Shown here: piece by piece, positions 33,169 through 43,400 of the stretch
Layout of the letters: each line of letters starts with the position of its first letter
How positions within the stretch are numbered: the stretch's first letter is position 1
From: Sphingomicrobium sp.
GTDB lineage: Bacteria; Pseudomonadota; Alphaproteobacteria; Sphingomonadales; Sphingomonadaceae
Direction of reading: 5' to 3'
DNA length: 64,000 nt
NCBI GenBank assembly: GCA_036563485.1
Contig: DATCMI010000001.1
Coordinates: forward strand, 1,303,501 to 1,367,500
Made by a program: the position numbers and the translations under genes
Notes under the pieces: generated by a model
Databases searched by the model: none
Seen by the model: the letters and a program-made list of their open reading frames with translations, nothing else
Told to the model about the DNA's origin: nothing

Positions 33169-33621
33169 ATGAGCTTCCCGCTGCCACCGCCGATGCGCCG
33201 CGCACTCGACCTCGCGGCGGAAGCGGCCGCGTCGGGCGAAGTGCCGGTCGGCGCGGTGGTCACGCGCGGCGACGAGATCATCGCCGGAGCACGCAACCGG
33301 ATGCGCTCGTCGGCGGACCCCACCGCGCACGCGGAGATGGTGGCCATCCGGGCAGCGGCGGCGAAGCTCGGCACATCACGCCTCGACGATTGCACCTTGT
33401 GGGTCTCGCTCGAACCCTGTCCGATGTGCGCCTCGGCGATCGCTTTGGCGCGGCTGCAAGCCCTCCGCTTCGCCGCCGAAGACTCGAAGGGCGGGGGAGT
33501 CGTCCACGGCCCCCGGATCTACGCGCAGCCGACCTGCCATCATCGGCCGGACGTGCTCGGCGGCATCGGCGAGGACGAAGCCGCGGCGCTGCTTCGGCGC
33601 TTTTTCGCCGAGCGCCGCTAG
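33169..33621 (+). CDS. tadA: tRNA adenosine(34) deaminase TadA-like
   Basis: 150 residues from ATG 33169. Zinc deaminase motifs HAE (H54-A55-E56) and PCPMC (C84, C87), spaced as in TadA, with VPVGAVV before and GGVVHGPRIY after. TadA converts A34 to inosine in tRNA-Arg(ACG). A guanine/cytosine deaminase relative cannot be excluded, since the C-terminal PTCHHRPDVLGG resembles TadA only in part. TAG overlaps the stop of the convergent OmpA-like gene (CTAG). Confidence 0.85.
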   Translation: MSFPLPPPMRRALDLAAEAAASGEVPVGAVVTRGDEIIAGARNRMRSSADPTAHAEMVAIRAAAAKLGTSRLDDCTLWVSLEPCPMCASAIALARLQALRFAAEDSKGGGVVHGPRIYAQPTCHHRPDVLGGIGEDEAAALLRRFFAERR

Positions 33622-34277
33622 CGGACGTAGGGTACGAGGCGGATCTCGACCCGCCGGTTCGCCGCCTTCTGGGTCTCGCTCGTCTCGACAGCGTAGAGCG
33701 GCGCCGTCTGGCCAAGGCCCTTCGACGCGATCCGCGCCTTCGAAACCCCGTGCGACGACAGATAAGTCGCGACCGCCGCGGCGCGCTTGGCCGACAGCGA
33801 CTGGTTGCCCGCCGCGGTGCCCGACAGGTCCGTATGCGCGAACACGTCGACGAACGTGCGGTTCTGCGTCTTCACCGTGCGGGCGATCTCCAGCAGCGTC
33901 GCATCGAACTGCGGGTTCACGCTTGCGCTGCCGGAATTGAAGGTCAGCGCGGCGGGAATGCGGATGACCAGCGACGGGCCGACGCGCAGCACGTCGAGGC
34001 CGATGCCGGCCGTCTGCCTGCGAAGCTCCTGCTCAAGCTGGGCCATGTAAGCGGGGGCAGTCGCCGGGGTGAGCGCACGGATCTTCGCGCCCGCCATCTT
34101 TGAAGCTCGCGACTTCTGGCCGCCGATCACATCGCCATAGAGATAAGGTGCGCCGAGCCCGAGCGGAGTTAGGGTTGCCGGAGGCACCACCGGCGGCGGC
34201 GCTGCTGTCTCGCAGGCCGCAAGGCCGAGCGTCGAGCAGGCCAGGAAAAAGACGGCGGTTTTGCAACGAAGGGTCAC
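33618..34277 (-). CDS. OmpA-family outer-membrane lipoprotein
   Basis: 219 residues from GTG 34277; the frame continues upstream antisense to the CorC gene. Signal peptide with lipobox LAAC, so the mature N-terminus is a lipidated Cys. The C-terminal OmpA domain (about 105-215) has the peptidoglycan-binding pattern VFAHTDLSG, NQSLSAKRAAAVATYL and ASKGLGQTAPL, ending NRRVEIRLVPY. Likely a Pal-like tether between outer membrane and peptidoglycan. Confidence 0.88.
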   Translation of the reverse strand: MTLRCKTAVFFLACSTLGLAACETAAPPPVVPPATLTPLGLGAPYLYGDVIGGQKSRASKMAGAKIRALTPATAPAYMAQLEQELRRQTAGIGLDVLRVGPSLVIRIPAALTFNSGSASVNPQFDATLLEIARTVKTQNRTFVDVFAHTDLSGTAAGNQSLSAKRAAAVATYLSSHGVSKARIASKGLGQTAPLYAVETSETQKAANRRVEIRLVPYVR

Positions 34278-34416
34278 GTTCGGCGGCTCCGCAAATCGAG
34301 GGGACAAGCGCCCAAACCTTCGGGCACGCGATGGTTCCGCAGGTGAATTGAACCTGCCATTGAGCGCGCTTCTTGTGAAGAAGGGCAGTGGGAGGCTACA
34401 TCCGCCATCCACGCTT

Positions 34417-35754
34417 ATGAGCGACCACTTGACCCCGATCCCCTGGTTCGCCGTTCTCCTCATCCTGGCGCTGATCGTCTTGAACGGCGTGCTGTCGATG
34501 AGCGAGCTGGCTATCGTCTCGTCCCGCGAGGCGCGGATGAAGGCGCTTGCCCGCGGCGGCAGCCGGGCCGCGCAGACGGCGCTCGATCTCGCCGCCGACC
34601 CGGCGCGCTTCCTGTCGACCGTGCAGATCGGCATCACGCTGATCGGCATCCTTGCCGGCGCCTTTTCCGGCGCGACGCTGGGCGAGCCGGTGGCGCAGCG
34701 CCTCGCCGGGCTGGGCATTGCTGAAAGCACGGCCGACACGGTCGGGTTCGGCATCGTCATCGTCCTCACCACCTTCGTGTCGCTGGTGATCGGCGAGATC
34801 GTACCCAAGACGATTGCATTGCGGTCGCCCGAGCCCATCGCCGTGGTGATGGCCCGGCCGATGCTATGGCTTTCGAAGCTGACCGCCCCGTTCGTCTGGC
34901 TGCTCGACCGGTCGAGCGGGCTCATTTTCAAGCTGATGGGGCTCGACAAGGCGTCGAAGAACCAAGTGACGGCCGAGGAATTGCACCTGGTCGTCGCGGA
35001 AGCGCAAAGCGCGGGCGTGCTGGAGGAAAGCGAGCGGGCGATCATTTCCGGCATCGTCCGGCTCGCCGACCGGCCGGTCCGCGAAGTGATGACCCCGCGG
35101 ACCGAAATCGACTGGATCGATGCCGGGTCCGGCCCCGACGAAATCCGCGCGGCGCTGCTCGACACGCCGCATAGCCGCATCCCGGTCGCCGACGGGTCGA
35201 TCGAGAATATCATCGGCGTCATTCGGACCCGCGACGTCATGTCGGCGCTGCTGCAGGGTGAGCCGATCGACCTTGCCCGGCTGTGCCGCAAGGCGCCGGT
35301 CGTCCCCGACCTGATGGATGCGATGGACGCTTTGGTGGTGCTGCGCAGCGCCGACGTGCCCTTGGCGCTCGTCCACGACGAATATGGTCACCTCGACGGC
35401 ATCGTCACGCCGGGCAGCATCCTTGCCGCGCTTGCCGGCACGTTTGCCAGCGACGTCGAGCATGACGATGAGCCGGCGCTGGTCGAGCGAGACGACGGAA
35501 GCTGGCTCGTTTCAGGCGCCGCGAGCGCGGACCTGTTGACCGACAGGCTCGGCATCGCGCTCGACAGCGACCGCGATTATTCGACGGTCGCCGGCTTTGC
35601 CTTGTCGGTGCTCAAGCACCTGCCCGAAGTCGGGGAGCGATTCTCACACGACCGCTGGTCGTTCGAGATCGTCGACCTCGACGGCCGCAAGATCGACAAG
35701 CTGATCGCGTCTCCGCCGCGCAGGAAGCAGGCCGAGGCGGAGACCGCTTCCTAA
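34417..35754 (+). CDS. CNNM/CorC-HlyC family membrane protein
   Basis: 445 residues from ATG 34417; Shine-Dalgarno weak, GGGAGG being 21 nt away. DUF21 membrane domain (about 1-190) with four helices, then a CBS pair (VREVMTPRTEIDWID, HSRIPVADGSIENIIGV, DVPLALVHDEYGHLDGIVT) and the CorC_HlyC C-terminal domain. Family members transport or regulate Mg2+/Co2+; the haemolysin label is historical. Convergent with the next gene, stop codons overlapping by 4 nt (CTAA). Confidence 0.88.
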   Translation: MSDHLTPIPWFAVLLILALIVLNGVLSMSELAIVSSREARMKALARGGSRAAQTALDLAADPARFLSTVQIGITLIGILAGAFSGATLGEPVAQRLAGLGIAESTADTVGFGIVIVLTTFVSLVIGEIVPKTIALRSPEPIAVVMARPMLWLSKLTAPFVWLLDRSSGLIFKLMGLDKASKNQVTAEELHLVVAEAQSAGVLEESERAIISGIVRLADRPVREVMTPRTEIDWIDAGSGPDEIRAALLDTPHSRIPVADGSIENIIGVIRTRDVMSALLQGEPIDLARLCRKAPVVPDLMDAMDALVVLRSADVPLALVHDEYGHLDGIVTPGSILAALAGTFASDVEHDDEPALVERDDGSWLVSGAASADLLTDRLGIALDSDRDYSTVAGFALSVLKHLPEVGERFSHDRWSFEIVDLDGRKIDKLIASPPRRKQAEAETAS

Positions 35755-36239
35755 AGCTTGCCGAACTTCTGTTCGAAGCCGTCGGTGTCGTTGCGCGCCA
35801 GGTAATCGGCCTGCTCGACGATCCGGTCGCGCGTGATGCGGCCGCGAAAGGCGCCGAGCTGTCCATCGAGCCGCTCGATCTCATTGGCGGACAAGCCGGC
35901 GATCTGTTCGAAGGTGAAAAAGCCATGAGCGTGGAGCGTCTGCGCGAACTTCGGACCAACGCCCTTTAGGCGGCAAAGGTCGTCAGCGGCGGCTCCGCCT
36001 TCGAGCGCCTGGTGGACCGGCGCGTTGATGATGTCCCCCGCGACGTCGGTCGCAGCCGCCGCGGCTTCGCCGGCGATGCCTCGCCCTTCGGCAGGCTCGC
36101 GCTGCTGCTTCTGCATGTGCGGCCGCACCGGCGCGCTATCCGTCAGCGTCACGCGCTGCTTTGGGCGCATCAGCAGCAAGGCCAGCACCAGCGCCGCCAC
36201 GATGGCGATCACCCACCAATATTCGCGGATCAGATCCAT
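35751..36239 (-). CDS. Membrane-anchored helix-hairpin-helix protein
   Basis: 162 residues. One N-terminal TM helix (YWWVIAIVAALVLALLLM), a basic and acidic linker of about 60 residues, then DDLCRLKGVGPKFAQTLHAHG, a helix-hairpin-helix of the kind found in predicted 5' nuclease-like and ribosomal L21-associated proteins, and EQIAGLSANEIERLDGQLGAF. Could bind nucleic acid near the inner membrane. ATG start 7 nt after the previous gene; probably one unit with purD. Confidence 0.7.
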   Translation of the reverse strand: MDLIREYWWVIAIVAALVLALLLMRPKQRVTLTDSAPVRPHMQKQQREPAEGRGIAGEAAAAATDVAGDIINAPVHQALEGGAAADDLCRLKGVGPKFAQTLHAHGFFTFEQIAGLSANEIERLDGQLGAFRGRITRDRIVEQADYLARNDTDGFEQKFGKL

Positions 36240-36246
36240 ATTTCTC

Positions 36247-36741
36247 TCACCAATTATAGTCTGCGTTGTAGCGGCGGCGGACCTCGACGATGTAGGCGAG
36301 CAGCAGCCCCAAAAGGAACCCTAGGAGCAGGGCGAGAGCAGCCTGCGCGATCAGCGGCACGCCCCAGGACCGTGACCAGCTGGCCTTGCTGACGCCCGGG
36401 ATGTCCTCCATCAGCCGCACGAGCTCGCTTCGCTGGAAATCGTCGGCCGGTCCGGAAAGCAGCACTTGCCGGGTCAGCGGGCCATGCTGCACCTGGCCTC
36501 TGACCTGCGTGATCTCATAATAGACGAGCGTCCGCTGCACCTTGCGGTCGACGGTCGCGGCGAAGCGGTCGGCGGCGCCGAGCGGACCGTGCCATAGCGC
36601 CATCAGCGCCAAAGCCGTCACTGCGCCAATGGCGAGCGCCTGTTTGAAGCGGCGGCGCCGATAGCCGATCGTCGCCGCAAGCGTGCCGACGACGAGCCCG
36701 CCGGCGAAGATCGGCCAGAAATAGGTCCAGAACTCGTTCAT
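36247..36741 (-). CDS. Membrane protein of unknown function downstream of purD
   Basis: 164 residues. TM segments at about 8-26, 36-52 and 126-150; between them a periplasmic stretch (about 55-120) with GPLTRQVLLSGPADDFQRSE and LMEDIPGVSKASWSRSW that resembles a BON-like lipid- or ligand-binding fold. The end (YIVEVRRRYNADYNW) is cytoplasmic. ATG overlaps the purD stop (ATGA). No function is known to me. Confidence 0.7.
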   Translation of the reverse strand: MNEFWTYFWPIFAGGLVVGTLAATIGYRRRRFKQALAIGAVTALALMALWHGPLGAADRFAATVDRKVQRTLVYYEITQVRGQVQHGPLTRQVLLSGPADDFQRSELVRLMEDIPGVSKASWSRSWGVPLIAQAALALLLGFLLGLLLAYIVEVRRRYNADYNW

Positions 36742-37997
36742 GCCTGCTCTCGCGCCAATTCGCGCCAGCCGATGTCGCGACGATGGAAGCCGTCGGCGAA
36801 GTCGACCTGGTCGACCGCCCTGTACGCGCGCGCGCGCGCGTTAGCGAAGGTGTCCGCGATCGCGGTGACGGCGAGGACTCGTCCACCTTTGGCCACCAGG
36901 CCTTGGTCACCAAGAGCGGTGCCCGCGTGGAACACGGTGACGCCTTCGACCTGCTCGGCGGCTTCGATCTCGCGGATCAGGCCGCCGCTTGCCGGCACTC
37001 CTGGATAGCCGCGCGCCGCCATGATCACCGTGACGGCATGCTTGTCCGACAGGCGGGGCGGCGAGGCAGCCGCAAGGCCGCCGGTCGCCACGGAATGGAG
37101 CAGCTCGGCGAAATCGCCGTCGATGAGCGGCATGATTGCCTCGCACTCGGGATCGCCGAAGCGGACATTATACTCGATCAGCTTGGGGCCATCGGCAGTC
37201 AGCATCAATCCTGCATAAAGAACGCCGCTGAAGGGCGTTCCCGCCGCCGCCATCGCGCGCGCCGTCGGCACGACGATTTCGTCCATTGCCCGCCGCTGCA
37301 GTTCGCCGGTCAGAACCGGCGCCGGCGCATAGGCGCCCATGCCGCCGGTGTTCGGACCGGTGTCGCCTTCGCCGACGCGCTTGTGGTCCTGGGCCGATGC
37401 GAGCGGAACGGCGGTGTCCCCGTCGACCAGCGCGAACAGGCTCGCTTCCTCGCCTTCCAGGAATTCCTCTATGACCATCGGCCCGTCGCCCGCCGCGTCG
37501 ATCGCCGCTTCGGCCTCTTCGCGCGTCATCGCAACAGTGACGCCCTTGCCCGCCGCGAGCCCATCGGCCTTGATCACGACCGGGATCGAGAACCGCTCGA
37601 GTGCGTCGCGAGCGTCGGCCACGCGCTCGACGCGGACATAGTCCGCTGTCGGGATGCCGTTGGCGCGGCAGAGATCCTTGGTGAAGCCCTTCGAGCCTTC
37701 GAGCTGCGCCGCCGCGGCATTCGGCCCGAACACCGCAATGCCGGCCTCCCGCAGCGCATCCGCGACCGCGGCGACCAGCGGCGCTTCGGGTCCGACGACG
37801 ACAAGGTCGATGCCGCGCTCGCGCGCCAGCTCAACGACGGCGACCGGCTGGCACGGGTCGATGCCGACACATTCGGCCCAGCGCGCGATGCCGGGATTGC
37901 CGGGCGCGGCCAGCAGCTTGCCGCAGCTCGGCGATTGCCTAAGCCGCCAGGCGAGCGCATCTTCACGGCCACCCGACCCCAAGAGCAATATGTCCAT
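36738..37997 (-). CDS. purD: Phosphoribosylamine-glycine ligase
   Basis: 419 residues from ATG 37997; the frame extends upstream but overlaps xseA. ATP-grasp enzyme: [43 protein letters not shown] with the ATP-binding Lys, and [13 protein letters not shown]. It makes glycinamide ribonucleotide from phosphoribosylamine and glycine in purine synthesis. Starts head to head with xseA, 8 nt overlapping; two membrane-protein genes follow in the same unit. Confidence 0.95.
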   Translation of the reverse strand: MDILLLGSGGREDALAWRLRQSPSCGKLLAAPGNPGIARWAECVGIDPCQPVAVVELARERGIDLVVVGPEAPLVAAVADALREAGIAVFGPNAAAAQLEGSKGFTKDLCRANGIPTADYVRVERVADARDALERFSIPVVIKADGLAAGKGVTVAMTREEAEAAIDAAGDGPMVIEEFLEGEEASLFALVDGDTAVPLASAQDHKRVGEGDTGPNTGGMGAYAPAPVLTGELQRRAMDEIVVPTARAMAAAGTPFSGVLYAGLMLTADGPKLIEYNVRFGDPECEAIMPLIDGDFAELLHSVATGGLAAASPPRLSDKHAVTVIMAARGYPGVPASGGLIREIEAAEQVEGVTVFHAGTALGDQGLVAKGGRVLAVTAIADTFANARARAYRAVDQVDFADGFHRRDIGWRELAREQA

Positions 37998-39381
37998 GGA
38001 TCTCCCTGACCAACCGCGCGCCGGCCTGTTAGCGAACGTCGCCCCCGGCGACAATTCGCCCGCGCTCAGCGTCAGCGAGCTTTCCGGCGCGCTCAAGCGG
38101 ACCGTCGAGGCGGCGTTCGGCAATGTCCGCGTCCGCGGCGAGATCAGCGGCTTCAAGCGCCACTCGTCCGGCCACTGCTATTTCAGCATCAAGGACGAGA
38201 ACGCCTGCATGGATGCGGTGATCTGGCGGACCAGCGCTGGCGCCCTGGCATTCCGGCCCGAGGACGGGGCGGAGGTCATCGCGACGGGCAAGCTCACGAC
38301 CTACCCGGGCCGGTCCAAATATCAGATCGTCGTCGAACGGCTGGAGCTGGCCGGCGAGGGGGCGCTGCTCGCCCTCCTCGAAAAGCGGCGCAAGGCGCTC
38401 GCCGCCGAAGGGCTGTTCTCGCCGGAACGCAAGCGCCCGCTGCCGTTCATGCCGCGAGTCATTGGCGTCGTCAGCTCGCCGACCGGCGCGGTCATCCGCG
38501 ACATTCTCCACCGGCTCGAGGATCGCTGCCCCACGCATGTCATCCTCTGGCCCGTGCCCGTGCAAGGCGAAGGCGCAGCGGCGAAGATCGCAGCCGCGAT
38601 CCGCGCCTTCCCGGACGTGCAGCCGAGGCCGGACCTGCTGATCGTCGCGCGCGGCGGCGGCTCGATCGAGGACCTGTGGGCGTTCAATGAAGAGGATGTG
38701 GTGCGCGCGGCCGCCGAAAGTCCGATCCCGCTGATCTCCGCCGTGGGGCATGAGACCGACACGACCCTGATCGATCATGCCTCCGACCGGCGGGCGCCGA
38801 CCCCTACGGCCGCTGCGGAAATGGCGGTGCCCGTCCGTGCCGAGCTGATCGCGCAGCTGAACGAGCTCGCGCACCGCGCGGAGAGTTGCCTGTCCAATCG
38901 GGCGCACCGCTGCCGCGAGCGGTTCGACCTGACCGTCTGTCGCTGGCCGGAGCCGGGCGCGATCTTCGCGCCGATGGTGCAGCGTCTCGACGAAGTAGGC
39001 GACCGGCTTCCCCGCTCGCTCGCCGCGCGTGCGGGCAACGCGCGCGGCGACCTCAACTTCGTTGCCGGCCGGCTTCGCCCGGACCTGATCGAGCAGCGCA
39101 TCGGCCGCCTTTCGGAGCGCTTGTCCGCGGCCTGGAAGATGGCCGAGCTCGTCCACCCCGAACGGCCGCTCTCGAAAGGCTATGTCCGCGTCACGACGCG
39201 TGACGGCGCGACTCTGACCAGTGCGGGCGACGCGCGTAGTGCCGGCCTGCTGACGCTGCGGTTCGGGGACGGCAGCGTCGACGCTGCTGTCGACGGCGCC
39301 GCGCCGCGCCCGGTTGAGCGCAAGCCGCGCCGCTCCTACATCCCTCCCCAGCCAGGCCTGTTCGACCCGGCGGAGGATTGA
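37990..39381 (+). CDS. xseA: Exodeoxyribonuclease VII large subunit
   Basis: 463 residues from ATG 37990; an ATG two codons on (37996) is equally possible. OB-fold: [36 protein letters not shown]; catalytic region: [17 protein letters not shown] and [23 protein letters not shown] (only partly quoted). With XseB it degrades single-stranded DNA. The usual helical region before the C-terminus is shorter than in enteric XseA. The start overlaps purD head to head. Confidence 0.95.
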   Translation: MSMDLPDQPRAGLLANVAPGDNSPALSVSELSGALKRTVEAAFGNVRVRGEISGFKRHSSGHCYFSIKDENACMDAVIWRTSAGALAFRPEDGAEVIATGKLTTYPGRSKYQIVVERLELAGEGALLALLEKRRKALAAEGLFSPERKRPLPFMPRVIGVVSSPTGAVIRDILHRLEDRCPTHVILWPVPVQGEGAAAKIAAAIRAFPDVQPRPDLLIVARGGGSIEDLWAFNEEDVVRAAAESPIPLISAVGHETDTTLIDHASDRRAPTPTAAAEMAVPVRAELIAQLNELAHRAESCLSNRAHRCRERFDLTVCRWPEPGAIFAPMVQRLDEVGDRLPRSLAARAGNARGDLNFVAGRLRPDLIEQRIGRLSERLSAAWKMAELVHPERPLSKGYVRVTTRDGATLTSAGDARSAGLLTLRFGDGSVDAAVDGAAPRPVERKPRRSYIPPQPGLFDPAED

Positions 39382-39385
39382 AGCA

Positions 39386-39589
39386 ATGTTGATGAGCGGC
39401 AACGGGCGCCCGGCGCGGGTTCATTATCTCGACGGCACCTTCCGGCTGCTGACCGACGGCGACCATGTCGTCTGCGCCGTCACGGGTGCGCGCATCCCGC
39501 TGCACGAACTCAAATATTGGAGCGTCGCGCGGCAGGAGCCGTACGTGGATGCCGAAGCAAGCCTGAAGGCCGAACAGCGGGCCGGTTGA
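39386..39589 (+). CDS. DUF2093 domain protein
   Basis: 67 residues from ATG 39386 with GGAGG (39372-39376) 9 nt upstream. RPARVHYLDGTFRLLTDGDH, then CAVTGARIPLHELKYWSV matches the DUF2093 family, small cytosolic proteins of alphaproteobacteria usually next to xseA. Function unknown. Only 4 nt after the xseA stop, so cotranscribed. Confidence 0.85.
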   Translation: MLMSGNGRPARVHYLDGTFRLLTDGDHVVCAVTGARIPLHELKYWSVARQEPYVDAEASLKAEQRAG

Positions 39590-39634
39590 GCGGCCCCCAA
39601 TCACCCATCGTGAGCCTTCGGGTCGGATGGGCTA

Positions 39635-39656
39635 GGGCCCGCCAGGCGGCGGGCCC
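39635..39656. terminator. Hairpin between convergent genes, possible terminator
   Basis: GGGCCCGCC (39635-39643) and GGCGGGCCC (39648-39656), loop AGGC. Sits between the convergent DUF2093 and lipoprotein genes. No T-tract on either strand, so assignment is tentative. Confidence 0.4.
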
Positions 39657-39665
39657 CGGCGGCGC

Positions 39666-40181
39666 TTAGTTCAAGCGGAAAGACGTGCAGAGTGTCACGC
39701 CTGCGCAGAACCGTCTGACACTGGCGTCCGCCATCTCAGAGCCGACGCTCCGAACTACGACGTAGGACGTCGGGCATGAAGCCGGTGCGGGTCGAGTCAA
39801 AGCCGGCGCCCCCGCCGACTTCGTCGCCCCAACGCGATATAGCTTCAACATGCCGACGGGCTGGTCGTTGACCATCATGCCGAGCCAGCGTTGCCCGTCG
39901 GTTGCAAGTTGGGTTGAGCCAGCCGCAAACACAGGCGTCATCGGCTCCGAGTCCGCTTCGGTGCGGAATACGACGCATCCTTGCTCTTCGGAAAAATAAC
40001 CCGCCCGTTGTGTCACCGCGCCGCTGCCGCTGCCTTCCTGCAGCGCCAGGTACGGCGGCGGAGCCATGGCCATGTTTGGACCTTGCCCAACGCTGCACGC
40101 AGTGACTGAAAGCGCAGCCAATGTCGTGGCCAACGCGGCGGGTATGCTCGTTCTGGTAGTGCCGGTTCTTGAGCGCATCAT
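39666..40181 (-). CDS. Putative lipoprotein of unknown function
   Basis: 171 residues from ATG 40181; AGGAGGT (complement of 40186-40192) is 4 nt upstream, and the immediately following ATG (40178) would have a spacing of 7. Signal peptide ends in VTAC, a lipobox, so the mature Cys is lipidated. The rest has QEGSGSGAVTQRAGYFSEEQ and VVFRTEADSEPMTP and two late Cys; no family recognised. Divergent from the TonB receptor gene with 309 bp between. Confidence 0.65.
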   Translation of the reverse strand: MMRSRTGTTRTSIPAALATTLAALSVTACSVGQGPNMAMAPPPYLALQEGSGSGAVTQRAGYFSEEQGCVVFRTEADSEPMTPVFAAGSTQLATDGQRWLGMMVNDQPVGMLKLYRVGATKSAGAPALTRPAPASCPTSYVVVRSVGSEMADASVRRFCAGVTLCTSFRLN

Positions 40182-40356
40182 GGCGACCTCCTGATAACCA
40201 ACAGGAACAACATACTCCTCTGCCGAAGCCATGTAAATCGGAACGCAGGCGGACTGACCGCTGTCCGACTTCCCGGCACGTGCAAATCGCGAACCGCAGC
40301 TCGTCGAAATTTCCTGCACATGCACTGTGGCAGCACTGACACACCATCATCACAAA

Positions 40357-40392
40357 ACACCCCCTGCGTGTTTCAGAAACTTTACAGGGTGT
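40357..40392. promoter_or_regulatory. Inverted repeat upstream of the TonB receptor
   Basis: ACACCCCCTG (40357-40366) and CAGGGTGT (40385-40392), 18 nt apart, in the 309-bp gap between the divergent lipoprotein and receptor genes. Possible operator; TTTACA at 40381 might be a -35 but no convincing -10 follows. Otherwise the gap shows only the lipoprotein's and receptor's ribosome binding sites. Confidence 0.3.
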
Positions 40393-40490
40393 GAAGGAAA
40401 CCTGCACAAGCGCGCCGGATGTGGGGGGCTTTGCTCGCCACCCGCTATTGCATGGCGCCTGCAACCAGGCGTCGGATTGGGGAGAGACTA

Positions 40491-43400
40491 ATGAAAAAGT
40501 CGATTCTGCGCGCGTCTGCTGGTTTCCAGGCGCTCGCACTTATGGGAGCGGGCGTCACTGCCGGCTTCATCGCCGCGGCTCCTGCCGCAGCGCAGGATTA
40601 CACCTCGGGTGGTCTGACGGGTACCGTCACGAACGCTTCGGGTGCGCCGGTCGCCGGTGCGGCGGTTACCGTCCGTTCGCTTGCGACGGGCACCACCGTT
40701 AACGCCACGACCAACGCGCAGGGCCAGTTCACCGTGAACCAGCTCGCTGCCGGCAGCTATGACGTCACCGTCAATGCCGCGGGCTCGCGTTCGTTCACCG
40801 CGACTGCCGTTGACGTTCAGCCTGGCCGCACGACCAGCATTCCGGTCGCGCTTGCTTCGGGTGCTGCTGCTGAAGGCGGCATCGTCGTCACCGGCCGCCG
40901 CATCCAGGCGTTCACCGGCACGACCACTGGCCGCACCGTCGACGTTTCCGAGCTCGTGAAGACCGTTCCGGTCGGCCGCACGCTTGCCGACGTTACGCTG
41001 CTCGCTCCGGGCACCGTCCAGGGCGACACGTCGTTCACCAGTGCCGGTCAGCCGCTGGTGTCGATCGGCGGTTCGTCGGTCGCCGAGAACGCCTACTACA
41101 TCAACGGTCTGAACATCACGAACTTCGACAACTACCTCGGTTCTGCCGAAGTCCCGTTCGATTTCTACAAGACGGTTGAAGTGAAGTCGGGTGGCTATCC
41201 GGCGGAATTCGGTCGTGCGACCGGTGGTATCATCAATGCCACCAGCAAGTCCGGCACGAACGACATCACCGGTGGTCTGCACCTGAACTGGGCGCCGGAC
41301 CGCTTCCGCTCGAACGGCAAGGATCTCCTGAACTGTGCGGAAAATGATGCGGGCACGATCGAGTGCAATCCGTACACCCGCCGCTCGGAAGACAAGGCCA
41401 GCTCGCTGTCGGCCACGGTTGAACTCGGCGGTCCGATCATTCGCGATCGCCTGTTCGCGTACGGCTTGGTCGAAATGCGCCGTACGTTCCAGCGCACGAT
41501 CAACGTGCTCAACGAGCAGGCCACTGAAGATCGCTCCAGCGATCCGTTCTGGGGTGCGAAGATCGACGCTTTCCCCATCGACGGGCAGCATCTCGAATTC
41601 ACGATCTTCGACACGCGCAAGACCGTCCGTCGTGAGATCCGCGACTGGACGGACAGCGAAGACGGTGGCCTCCTCGGTCCGATCGTGTCGAGCCGTAACC
41701 TCAACTACGGTGGCGTGAACTGGGTCGGCAAGTATACCGGCCGCTTCACGAATTGGCTGACGCTTTCGGCTGCTTACGGGCGCAACCGCGACCGCTTCGA
41801 CACGCCGGGTCTCGATGAAGGATCGACGGCTCCTTACATTGCGAACGGCACGACCGGAACGCTGTTCGGCATTCCGAGCGGTGGCCTGGCCACTGGCCAG
41901 ACGACGACCATCGTCGATCAGCCGTACGAAACCGAGCGCAAGTTCCTGCGCGGTGACGCGGACATCAACGTCGACTTCTTCGGCAGCCACCGCTTCCGCG
42001 TCGGCTTCGACCGCGAGAAGAACACGCTCAACCACTTCGCCGTTCGCCCGGGCGCGGGCGTGCTGTGCACCGTGGGCTTCCTGACTGCCGAGGCGTGCAA
42101 CGCAAACGGTGGCAATGCCGGTGCGGCGCTGATCTTCCGTCCGGCCCAGACCACGGGTGCGAACGCGGGTCGCCCGATCGTTGAAGTGAACTACTACAAC
42201 AGCGGCGGCGAGTTCCAGTCGGTGAACACGGCCTACTACCTGCAGGACGAGTGGAAGACGCCGCTTCAGGGTCTGACGCTCAACCTCGGCGTTCGCCGCG
42301 ACGACTTCGTCGTGAACAACCCGGAAGGCGACACGTTCATCTCGCTGAAGAAGAACTATGCGCCGCGGATTGGCTTCACCTACGACGCCTTCCCGTCAAT
42401 GCGTGGCCAGTTCTTCGGTTCATACGGCACCTACTACCTGCCGATCGCCAGCAACACGGCGTTCCGCGCGACCTCGGCCGAGTACTACATCCGCGAGCGC
42501 TACTATGTGGACGCTCTCGATGCGAATGGTCTGCCGATCCTCGGGCCGCAGGTGACCAACGTCGGTTCCTACCAGAACCCCAACTGCGCGCTGCCGATCG
42601 TTCCGCAGTCCAGCGGGGCGTTCTGTAACCAGACCGGCAACGGCGAGCCGAAGGATCCGACCTTCTACCTGTCGCAGGATCTGAAGCCGACCAAGGTTGC
42701 CGAATGGATCCTCGGCTATCGGCAGAAGCTCGGTGACTTCAACGTTGGCGTGGCTTTCACCAACCGCTCGACGAAGAACCTGAACGAAGACGCGAGCTTC
42801 GACCAGGCGATCATCAACTACTGCGAAGCCAATGGCATCGCAGGCTGCGCCGACTATTACACCACGGGCAGCCACCAGTTCGCGATCGCCAACGTCGGCA
42901 AGGACGTGACCCTGGTCATCGACGGTGGTCCGCTCGATGGTCAGACGATCACGATCCCGGCGGCTCTCACCGGCTACCCGAAGGCGAAGCGCACCTATCG
43001 CGCTCTCGACTTCACCTTCGACCGTCCGTGGGACGGCCGTTGGAGCCTCGGCGGCAGCTACTCGCTGTCGTGGAGCAAGGGTAACTCGGAAGGCTTCGTG
43101 AACTCGGATACGGGTCAGGACGACGCCGGCGTTCTCGCCGACTGGGACTTCCCGGGCTTCATGGACTACTCGTACGGCTACCTGCCGAGCGATCGTCGCC
43201 ACAAGATCAAGCTGTTCGGCGCTTTCGCTCCGATCCCGCAGCTGATCCTCGGCGCGAACGTCCAGATTGAGTCGCCCCGTTCGCTGAGCTGCTTCGGTTG
43301 GCACCCGACCGATTACTTCGCGAACAACTATGCGGCCGCGTACAATCACTACTGCAATGGTCAGCCGTCTCCGCGCGGTACGGCGCAGAAGAGCGATTGG

